A program made the translations under genes and the position numbers. Of a stretch of DNA of 64,000 nt, positions 10,045 through 19,702 are shown one piece after another (within the stretch, counting starts at the first letter, position 1; every line of letters begins with the position of its first letter). The notes under the pieces are model-generated. The model did not search any database. It saw only the letters and a list, made by a program, of their open reading frames with translations, and was not told the DNA's origin. The DNA lies in the NCBI RefSeq assembly GCF_020740795.1, contig NC_067296.1:1465001-1529000 (forward strand), written 5' to 3'. The DNA is from Apus apus. Taxonomy: Eukaryota; Chordata; Aves; Apodiformes; Apodidae.

Positions 10045-11862
10045 TCTCCTCTCTGGTGACAAGTATCTGCAGATTGGGTCCCTCTGTCCTTTTGGGATTC
10101 AGCTGCAGGCAGGAGAGGCTCTCACTGCCTGCTGCAGTGCTTCTTGTTAAACACAATAGTCCCTGGTTTTTTGTTTTGTTTCACTTGCCCAGGGTGAGGA
10201 GGGCTTGGGCCCTGTTCCTTCTCCCTGCTGTATTTCTACCTGGCTGAAGGCACCAGGAGGGGGATCTCTTCTTGTCTCCCACTGCTCAGCTGTACTTGAG
10301 TGGCTCCTTGGGAAAGGGAGATTCCTGCCTGCATCCTACAACACGGAGCTGCAAAGGAGGGCAGAGACAGACAGACAGACACCCCACACTGCTCACGGGG
10401 AGCACCTGCTGGGGAGTCAGGGATCTCACCTGGGCTTCTGATAGAAATCACACAGAGGAAGGACTCGTACTAAATTATTCCATGTTCAAATGAGTCTCTT
10501 TACTGCTGGGTCCTTAGGTAAACAGCCTGATATGTTAGGTATGTTTTGAGAACAGCTGCTGGATGAGTCCTACGGGCAAGAAATGCTGAGTGTGAGGAGG
10601 GAGAGAGGAGGGAAAGAAAGGCCTGGAGTGAGTGGCAGCAGCAGAGCTGGTAGCCAAGCTCTGGGCAGGCATCCAAAGAGCTGCTCCAGCACAGGAACGT
10701 GTCTGCAAGAAGGTGCCACAGACACCAGTGATGATCCATGTCACACTCTTGTACAGATCCCTGGTGCTCACGCTCAGGCAGGGCTGAGATGTTTGAGCAT
10801 CTGGTGCCTACAGTCCACACATCTTTGCTTCCAAGCATCTGCACTGGGATTTAAGTCCACTTGGAGTGAGTCAAGGAAGGACAAACCTCAGATGTAAGCA
10901 GAAATGTTACAGATATGGAACAAATTCATTGATGATTTTTTTTTTTCCTCTTTTTTTTTCCTCAAGAATAGTGTGCAAATAATATTTTAGCAATAAGCTT
11001 CAGGAAATGTAAGCTGGAATCTTTCTGAGGCATAAAAAACTTCAAAACCAGATTGATTTTTTTTTTTTGTTTGGAGTTAGAAGAAAAATGACCTGCTATT
11101 TATCTTAAAATGTAACCACAGTGGAGCTCCCTGTCTCCCAAAAACTTTATAACCTTTTGGGCAAGAGGAAAAGCCATAAGAAATAATTCACTTCTTGCAA
11201 CAGTAATGAAATATTCCCTGTGCCAGAAAGATAAGAAAGTGATGAGGAGCATGTGCTGGCATTGTCAGAGTTTTAAAACATGTAACCTGCAGCAATAAGC
11301 CTACTGATTTTTAATAAATCTTGGAATTCTGGGGAAATTCCAGAGGTTTGGGAGACTCAGGAGAAAAGGAATTCAGTTCAGTACTGTAAAGGTTCACTGT
11401 GCTGACCCAGCAATTATAAGCAAATTATGGGGCTGTTGATTCTGACTGAATCTTACAACGTGATTGAAGGGTGGTAGTTTAACTCCAAGGCAGTAAGGGC
11501 AGGAGGAACAATTAAGATCATTTAGCCTAGGTAAAAAAATTTACCTCTGAGTCCCTGAAATGTCAGCTCAGTTTTCACAGCAAACGAGGCAGCAAAGACA
11601 CCTTGAGGAGAGAAAGGACAAATGAGAAAACAATGTGCAGGCACTGCAGGGGCTGGTGGAACCCTTGGACACTTTGTGATCCATGAGAGCTGGAGAAGGG
11701 CAATAAGAGCAACTGGAAGAACAAAACAGCTTCTGTGAGAGGAGTAATCAGATAGACTGGAGCCCTTCACTGGGGCAAGAAGGAACAGTGATGAGGACTA
11801 AGAATGTGAACTGGGAGCAAGTCTTGTCCCAAACAAGAGTCACAATGCACCAAAAGAAACTG
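10045..11862. other. Intergenic, no gene seen
   Basis: Unique sequence, GC-richer to about 10900 and then AT-rich with several T8-T10 tracts (10938-11070). Frames in the GC-richer part are open on both strands and show no family features, so I call no gene. Confidence 0.55.
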
Positions 11863-12201
11863 AGAATCATAGAATCCCAGACTGGTTTGGGTTGGAAGGG
11901 ACCTCAAAGATCATCCAGTTCCAACTCCCTGCAGGGGCAGGGACACCTCCCACCAGCCCAGGCTGCTCCAAGCCCCATCCAACCTGCCCTTCAACACTGC
12001 CAGGGATGGGGCAGCCACAGCTTCCCTGGGCAGCCTGGGCCAGGCTCTCACCACCCTCACAGGGAAGAATTTCCCTTCTCATGTCTCACCTCAATCTCCC
12101 TCTTCCATTTTTAATCCCTTCCCCCTTGTCCTCTCCCTCCCTGCCCCTGTCCCAGGTCCCTCCCCAGCTTTCCTGGAGCCCTTCAGGTGCTGGAAGGCCA
12201 G
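11863..12201 (-). mobile_element. CR1 retrotransposon 3' fragment (minus)
   Basis: It starts with GAATCATAGAATCCCAGACT and GGTTTGGGTTGGAAGGGACC and continues through the standard CR1 3' blocks to the TTTCCTGGAGCCCTTCAGG segment. The 5' side is truncated. Little divergence from the other minus copies suggests a fairly young subfamily. Confidence 0.92.
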
Positions 12202-15200
12202 AACAGGTTTGAAACAAGCAGAAGGATCCTGATTCCTATGATGCAGCCCAGCTGCAGAGCTCCTGACCACATCCTGCTTTGGACGCTGAAAGTCTACATA
12301 TGTTTAAAGAAACTTAGCAAGTTCAGGGAAGAAAAATCCATGAAAAGCTGCTGAACTTGAGTCCATGGGACTTTCTGAGCCACTGGTAGCTGGAAGCTTA
12401 GAAGCAGTGCCAGGAAAACCTCTCTGCACATTTGTCCTGTCATTTTCTTTTTAGGGATCAGCTGTTGCCTACAGGAGATGGGCCAGATGGATCCATGGTC
12501 TGACTTGGCAAAACTGCTCTTGTGTTCTCTATGAAGCCCCAAACTTGCAGTGAACTAGTACAGTGGGACTTTCTGGCTTCATTCGTGGAGTAGGACTAAC
12601 CAGGGCTTTGGCCACTGTCCTGTTGGAGCAGTGTGGCTTTCTCATGTGGTCTCTCTTTTCCCACGAATATTTTTTTTTAAAGGAAGCCTATTTTTAAAGC
12701 TCCTTGGTATTAAATGGTGCTACGTAATAGCTGGGTCTTATGCATTTGGAAAGAGAGATCCAGGATTGATTTAAAGACCGAAAGTTTTAAAAAGCTCACC
12801 ACATTCAGCCCTAAGCTAATTCTGTGAATATTAGCACTTCATTTTTTAATAAGCAGCTATTTCTACACACTGTCCAGTTTCCACCTCGAACCAGTGAATT
12901 GGCTCCTTTGTCTGCTACGTGAAACAACTCACTCCCATGGGCATTGTTCTACCTATGCAGACTGTGAGGAATTTGGGTTTTTTATTTTCTGTGGAAGAGG
13001 CAGATCAGCTCAGTTATGCTTTGCTGTGCACCTTCCTTACCAGATTTTTCTTGTGTTTTGTGTTGTGGGGGTTTTTTTGCTTCAGATTCTCACTTTTCCA
13101 AATACTTTTTGCAGTTTGAACACCAGAACTCCTTCCATGTTGCAGTAACAGTCTCATCAGTGCCACAAAGAAGCTACTAACTCTGTACTTCTACTGGATT
13201 TTGACTTTCATTACAGCCCCGGGTTGAGCTTTCCCTCTCAGCTGCCCCATCCCACCAGGAGTTCAGACTCAGCCTTCTCCTCTGACCAACATTGCTTTCC
13301 ATAATCACTGCTTTCTAATGAAAAACTTTCCATTTTATAAGTTCTTGCCTCATACCTTAAAACCCTTGTTTACAGCTGAGTTAAAAAGCAGCTTAGTCCC
13401 ACTAAAATGTTCCCGCTTGACAAGATTTATATAATTCCTGTTACTCATTATGAAGTAAAACTTTAGGGTGAGGCACTGAGACAAGTAAAGGTGCAACCTG
13501 AGGAGCCTGGTCAGGGCCAGGCTCAGGGGCAGATCTGTGTCTCACCACCTTCCTGTGCCTCCAGGAGCAGGGATATTATCAAAATGTAACAGAAAGAAGA
13601 TGCTGACAGTGACCTGTGCGTCCTGAATGTTGTCGTGCTGGGGAGGGACTGACAGGGCCTCTGCTGCTCACACAAATGGCTAAACCCCCTCCTCTCAGGA
13701 CATTCCCCAGACATCTCAAGGATCAGTAGGTGCTCTCTTTGTCACAGATTTAAAGGTTACTTGAAAGGTTACCACCCCGAGCAGATGCCCGGTTCAGACA
13801 GGCTTTGCTCTGCTGCCAGCCCCAAGGAGCACGGTTTCAATCCCTGGAGGAGGTTTGCAGCTCTTGCTGTGAGTCTGTAACCTGCTTGTAGCTACAGATT
13901 CCTGGCCAGAGGGAGGGTACGTGGCACACAAAGTCCTCCCTGGTGCCTGCTCTCCCTGCAGTGTCCTGTGGAGGTTTTAATTCTGGGTATTGGGCTGTTT
14001 TTTTTTCCAGTGGTCTCCAGGGCAGGCCACAAGGAATCTCCCCAGCAGTGCCCACGGGAGTGGTGTGAGGCACACAAAGGGTTCCTGGGTGGCTCTGCAG
14101 GACATGGCCCCTCTGAGTGAGGCTGGGCCTTTCACCTGCTTTTTTGGGGTGTGGGCAGCACGTTGACCCTGCACGAGCCATCCTGCTGCTCAGTCCCTCA
14201 GGGATCCTCCGGAGCAGCAGGATCCTCTCTCTGCTGCAGGAGAGGTCCCCTGCTCTGCCCAAGTCACAGCACCTGGCCAACGCCTGTGGGTCTTCTGGGG
14301 AGCCATGGGAAGGGAGGGAAGAGGGCATGACTGCTGGGAGGTGGGGGGGTGAGGGATGACAGGGACATTTCTTAGTGAAACTTGCTCAGCCTCTGCGAGG
14401 AGGGGCTGACAGAATGCCCCTGATGGATTATCCTGGATAGCCAAACCTTGCCCCGTATTATATGGTTTTCATCACAAACATAAATGTACTTGGTATAAAA
14501 CAGAAGGTCAGGAAGGTTTAAGACATGGTATATGAGAAAACATTTTCCAGATTTCAGCTTCCTCCAAGGTAATATGCAAGTGTAATTAAAACAGAACCTG
14601 GAAATATAGAGTACAGTACCCTATTGAAAGTGTGTTGTATGAGCTGAACTCCCTTCATTGATAGTCTTCCAAAACACACAGCTGCAATAATCTTTATCCA
14701 GGAGAAGGGAATAAATTAAGTCTGAACACCTCAGCATATAGTGCAGTACAGTGTGGAGCCCTGCACCCCGGGCAACCCCTGAGCAGTCATGGAAAGCCGG
14801 GGGAGGCGCGAGTGGAAAACCTCTCGGAGCAGCGAACTCTTTCTTCTTCAGAAAGTGCTCAGATGGGAAGAACAGCTCCTGAAGCAGAGGCGGCCTAAGT
14901 ACTGGGATGGCTTGTTTCAGGAGAGGTCTGCTCAAGTCGTTGAGGCTCTGCAGTGGCAGGAGGCCAAAGCACACTCCAGGTTTGACAGGTGGGGAGGGAA
15001 ACGTCCCGGGCTTGCCCCAGCACACAGCCAGCACTGATGGCAGCTCCAGCGAGCAAACAGGACTCGATCATATTTAACAGTAGCAGCAGCCACAAGGATA
15101 CAGGAGCTTGGAAAAAGTAATCAGGTCCTATTTCTGCTTCCCCTGAACAGTTCAGTGCTGGAGTTCAGGTTTACTTGCTTGGCTTCACCAAGCGCAGCGA

Positions 15201-17166
15201 GGAGCAGCGCTGAGGAGCCTGATCTGCTTCACCTCTGCTTTTCCTCCTGCAGCACTGGTACAGGAGGAGGGTAACTCCCTCTGGAGACCAGAGCAAGGAC
15301 CACTGTGCACCCATAGCCAAGGAATTCCAGACCAGGGAATTGATCTCCATGTTTGCCAAACCCTTCTAGGTCCATAACACATTGTAAGGGCTGTAATTCA
15401 CTGAAAACATCTCTAATTTTCATATTTTTAAATGGCATTTCTCCTGGGAAGCAGCAGTAGCAAATGCAGGGACACTGACACTCCAAGCTGGCCGTTCACT
15501 CTTGAGGAGAGGACTGAGGATCTTTAAGTTGCTACAAAAATAGTTTCCATCACAAGTCTGTGTTCTGCTTGTAATGTCACCTCGAGGGTTGACTCGGTCT
15601 CAAAGTGTCTGGATTTACTCTGCATGCAAAGGAGAAGAACTTTGTGACAGTGAAGAATGACAAATTCATTATAAACTACCAGATCAACCTTAGAAATGCC
15701 ATTTTCCTGCAGCAGACTGCCAGAGCTAGAAATCCAGCAGAACCTGGTTTTCCCTCTGAGGGCAAAATCCCATTCTGGTGGAAAAATTCAAAAAAATTCC
15801 ACTGCATTTCTGGAACTGGCAGGTCTGGTAAGAACAGTGCAGAGCCCTCCAGGTAAGATCTGGAAGAAGTCAATCCACATATTCCAGGGCTCCAAGGGCT
15901 GATAGCACTGCTCTGTAGCTCGGGTCCCAAAAGGGTGTGTTAGCCAGGCAGTGGGGCCAGACCAGCCCGTGGCTCCTCTGGGACACCCAAGGCCCCTCAG
16001 CCCCTGGAGCAGCGAGCCCTGGGCTGCTCAGACACTCCAGCAGCTGCAGGGCCAGCTGGCAGGCTTGCAGTTTTGGCACTGAACCAGAGTTAATGAGACC
16101 TGCTGGACCTGAGCTGAGTTTGTGCAACTGGGTTTCTCTTTATCACCCTCTCCAGAGGCTCCTGGAATACCCAGGTGGACTTTTCCCTCTCGTTATCTGG
16201 AGTGCCTCAGCCCCGTGTCCCAGGTAACATGGACAGATCCCATTTCCTCACATGATCATGAGATTTCCTTTGACTCTTCTTCTGCAGGAGCAGGAGCAGG
16301 TGGTTAAGAAGGAAAAATAATATAATTTTAAACATGCACTTAGACAGGAATTCTAGAAAGTACTTGATATGCTTGTTTTTCAGGAGGGTGCTCCCCCCAG
16401 CAAAGGCTGGGATAACAGTTGTCTTATCAAGTTGATTTTGGTTCTTCATGTGACTGAGAAGAGAAAAAGGGAAGTTGTTATGGGACTTTATATATTTAGT
16501 ATATTTCAAAACAGTTGATTATCCTGCATAGTTATGATTTAGATTATAAAAACACAGCCTTACATAAGAATGATCAGTCTGCTTTTCTGCATGCAAATGG
16601 AAAAAGCATGTTCTGTGGTAACATCTGAAATAAAATGATGTGCTGATAGGAAATTGGGAGGACAGGAGCATCAAATATTCCTGAATGCCTTAGATTTATT
16701 AATCATTTCCTCAAAAGTCTAGTCAAAAGTAAAAAAATAAATAGAATTGTAGGAAACACCACTGGGCCAGCCTGGGAAAGGTGCAATGGGGATGTACTCT
16801 CAGGAGCAGAGCAGCCCAAGGAGCTCTGGGCAGGGCATGGAGAGTCCTTTGAAAGTGGGCAGGAAGACACAGGTTAAAACAACACACAGAAAATCTGTTT
16901 CCTGACAAGTGGCACAGAAGGAGCCTGAAGGTGCCTGTTCCTGGAGTCTGAACAGGAGAAAATCCAAGTAAGATTAAAACTGGTGATTCCACCTTGGCAG
17001 ATCAGGCAGTGCTCACTGTGCTCAATTTTGGGGTGCAGCCCCTTTGTCTTTTCAGCACTGACGACCCCTCTGCAAGGCACAAGTGCTCCTCAAGGCAGGG
17101 ATAAGCAGAGGCCACACAGGACCTGGACTGCTGGTCACTGCACTGTCTGTATTTTTGACAGTACAT
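12202..17166. other. Intergenic, about 5 kb without a recognised gene
   Basis: No CR1 copy or gene is recognised. The segment 13500-15100 is GC-richer and holds overlapping open frames on both strands; one charged frame at 14789 is reported separately. The segment 16480-16720 is AT-rich and non-repetitive, with a second octamer ATGCAAAT (16591-16598) and a RUNX-type TGTGGT (16614-16619), an enhancer-like mixture without proof of function. Confidence 0.5.
14789..15037 (+). other. Unassigned charged open frame (82 codons), possible exon or relic
   Basis: The frame begins MESRGRREWKTSRSSELFLL and continues with a Lys/Arg/Glu/Gln/Trp-rich, helix-like segment (residues about 20-65). It differs in character from surrounding random frames, which are Pro/Ser/Leu-rich. 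I do not recognise the family. There is no clear promoter, and downstream GT dinucleotides are weak donors. The opposite strand is also open for 137 codons, which weakens the case. It could be chance, a fragment of a retrocopy, or a small unannotated exon. Confidence 0.15.
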
Positions 17167-17720
17167 TCATAGAATCACAGACTGGTTTGGGTTGGCAGGG
17201 ACCTTAAAGATCATCCAGTCCAACCCCCTGCATGGGCAGGGACACCTCCCACCAGCCCAGGCTGCTCCAAGCCCCATCCAACCTGCCCTTCAACACTGCC
17301 AGGGATGGGGCAGCCACAGCTTCTTCCCTGGGCAGCCTGGGCCAGGGTCTCAACAGCCTCATAGTGAAGAATTTTCTCCTCATGTCCAACCTAAATCTCC
17401 CTCCTCCAGTTTTGATCCATCTCCCCTTGTCCTCTCCCTCCCTGCCCTTGTCCCAAGCCCCTCCCCAGCTTTCCTGGAGCCCCTTCAGGCACTGGAAGCT
17501 GCTCTAAGGTCTCCCTGGAGCCTTCTCCTCTCCAGGCTGAACACCCCAACTCTCCCAGCCTGGCTCCAGAGCAGAGCTGCTCCAGCCCTTTGGTCAACAG
17601 GTCTATACCTTTCCTGCGCTGAGGGCTCCAGAGCTGTACGCAGCACTCCAGGTGGGGTCTCACCAGAGCAGAGGGGTAGAATCATCTCCCTGGCCCTACT
17701 GGCCACACTTCTTTTGGTGC
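17167..17720 (-). mobile_element. CR1 retrotransposon 3' fragment (minus, about 550 bp)
   Basis: One of the longer CR1 copies in the window. It starts at CATAGAATCACAGACTGG and extends through the 3' UTR block into the segment containing CAGGTGGGGTCTCACCAGAG, which belongs to the end of CR1 ORF2 / start of its 3' UTR. No intact frame remains. Confidence 0.92.
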
Positions 17721-17817
17721 AGTTAGAAGGTGCCTGCTATGGTGGACAGGCTACATCACAGCAGTGACTCCTCTGCTGGGCACAGAAGTCTTTTCTCTGT
17801 ACCACTATACACTGTAG

Positions 17818-18192
17818 GGGATCACAGTCACAGAGACATCAGTGTTGGAAGGGACCTCTGGAGATCATCTAATCCAACCCCCTGCTAGAGCAGGGTCACC
17901 TCCAGCAGATCCCACAGGAACAGGTCCAGACAGGATTAGAATGTCTCCAGAGAAGAAGACCTTACAGCCTCTCTGGGCAGCCTGTCCCAGGGCTCTGTCA
18001 CCCTCACAGTAAGTAAGTTTTTCATCATGTTCAGCTTTACCCTCCTCAGCTCCATCTTGTGTACATTGCCCCTTGTACTGTCACAGGACACTGCGAAGAA
18101 GAGACTGGTCCCATCCTCTTGACAGCCCCTGTAGATATTTATAAGCATTTACAGGATCCTCCCTCAGTCTCCTCTTCTCCAGGCTAAGCAGA
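17818..18192 (-). mobile_element. CR1 retrotransposon 3' fragment (minus, second subfamily)
   Basis: This has a different 3' block from the neighbouring copy: GTTGGAAGGGACCTCTGGAG, ATCTAATCCAACCCCCTGCT, GGGCAGCCTGTCCCAGGGCT and CTGTCACCCTCACAG. It follows the copy at 17167 by less than 100 bases in the same orientation, so two subfamilies inserted side by side. Confidence 0.9.
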
Positions 18193-19063
18193 TGTGAGTT
18201 TCATTGCTTTTAATGCCTCTGTCTCATGAATGGCAAAGGGGAGGTTTCAGAACAGTTTAATCATTCTCCTCCACTGCCTTCTCACAAAAATATTTGCTCT
18301 TCAGAATGGTATTTAATATTGCTTTGAGTCTAAATACATGGAGGGCAGCTAAAAAGAGAAAGAAGCAGGGCTAGCTTTAACCTTCCTCCCCAGGATCAGC
18401 TGCAGAAGTGAAACGGAGCATAACCCTGCCAGAGATCTACGGTTCCCTGCATTGTTCAACATCCAGCTCTGCATCAGAGCAACTCATTCCCTAAACACGT
18501 TGCCAGAGACAGTTAAACCTCTATCAGCAGATATCTGCGCTGAGTCAGGGCGTCTCGGAAAAGCCCGGCTGAAGGCACAGGGCTTTGGGATGCCTGTGGA
18601 AAGGAAGTGCAAGCAGGTGATTCAATTGGCCCCCTGAGGTCTGACATTTAAGAACATATAAAAGGTTTCTAAGGACTACTGTGGAGTTTCAGAACCATTA
18701 AAGCAGCTGCTACTGCCCTCTTGAGAAGCTGACATCCCAGTAAATATGCTGGGAAAGAGAGGAGTAGAATGTTACAGCTCCCCAGGCCCCTTCAGCCAGC
18801 ACTCTGCTGGAAGAGCAGCCTCCTCTCCTCCCCAGCTGCTCTCGCTCACATCTGCACCAGCCTCCCGCCTACAGCACTCTGTGAGGTGACGTGGATGTGA
18901 TCCAGACTGAGCCTAACCTGGCCAAACAGGCCGGCTCCTTTCAGCCCGTCGTGTTGCTGCTCAGGTTGGCCCTGCGGCCTGATGGCAGCTGGGGCCAGGG
19001 GCAGGGCAGCGGGGACAGCTGGGGCGGCCTGGGGCTGGCGGCAGGGCCCGCGGGGCCCCGGCA
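18193..19063. other. UQCC1 distal 5' flank
   Basis: Unique sequence between the last intergenic CR1 and the minisatellite. A TATA-like ATATAAAAG lies near 18655, but no transcript can be tied to it. GC content rises from about 18900 toward the UQCC1 CpG island. Confidence 0.5.
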
Positions 19064-19512
19064 CCGCTGAGCAGCTCTGCTGCCACGTTCTGTGTGTGAC
19101 ACCACTGAACAGCTCTGCTGCCACGTTCTGTGTGTGACACCACTGAACAGCTCTGCTGCCACGTTCTGTGTGTGACACCACTGAACAGCTCTGCTGCCAT
19201 GTTCTGTGTGTGGCACCACTGAGCAGCTCTGCTGCCATGTTCTGTGTGACACCACTGAACAGCTCTGCTGCCACGCTCTGTGGCACCACTGAACAGCTCT
19301 GCTGCCATGTTCTGTGTGGCACCACTGAACAGCTCTGCTGCCATTCCCTGTGGCACCGCTGAACAGCTCTGCTGCCATGTTCTGTGTGGCACCACTGAAC
19401 AGCTCTGCTGCCACATTCTGTGGCACCACTGAGCAGCTCTGCTGCCATGTTCTGTGGCACCGCTGAACAGCTCTGCTGCCACGCTCTGTGGCACCGCTGA
19501 GCAGCTCTGCTC
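19064..19512. repeat. Minisatellite, 13 copies of a 34-38 bp unit, upstream of UQCC1
   Basis: Each unit contains CTGAACAGCTCTGCTGCCA, then an A/C-G-TTCTG segment, a (TG)n run and GC/AC-ACCAC. Spacing between successive CAGCTCTGC cores is 38, 38, 38, 38, 36, 34, 36, 34, 36, 34, 34 and 34 bases. The two-base steps come from the number of TG units. The middle of the array alternates 36/34, a 70 bp higher-order unit. It ends about 170 bp before the UQCC1 start codon. Confidence 0.97.
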
Positions 19513-19678
19513 CTCACGCGTCGGGGCTCGCAGGGCAGGGGACTGACAAGGACACACGGACACGGACGGACCCGCCGCTCCCGCCCGCCCCGCCCCGGCG
19601 CTGAGGGGAGCGCAGCCCCGCGCGCGCGCAGAGCGCGGCCGGAAGGGCCCGCCCCGCCGGAAGCGGCGCCCGGGACCG

Positions 19679-19702
19679 ATGGCGGCGCTGGCGCGAGCCG
19701 CG
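19679..19702 (+). CDS. UQCC1: UQCC1 coding exon 1
   Basis: Eight codons, MAALARAA, followed by GTGAGT at 19703 (phase 0). The ATG sits in a strong context (ACCGATGG) inside the CpG island. The short hydrophobic/basic start parallels the human start MALLVRV. Confidence 0.85.

Noticed and set aside
13837..14444. Overlapping minus and plus frames of 60-163 codons
   Set aside because: Frames are open on both strands of a GC-richer stretch, with no family features and no consistent splice signals.
17192..17767. 191-codon plus frame and similar frames at 6905, 11788, 53858 and 55268
   Set aside because: These lie inside CR1 copies, mostly in antisense to the element or in its 3' UTR, and the same peptide-like strings recur at every copy.
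18650..18670. TATA-like ATATAAAAG as a promoter
   Set aside because: It lies over 1 kb from the UQCC1 start, which has a CpG-island promoter, and no transcript can be linked to it.
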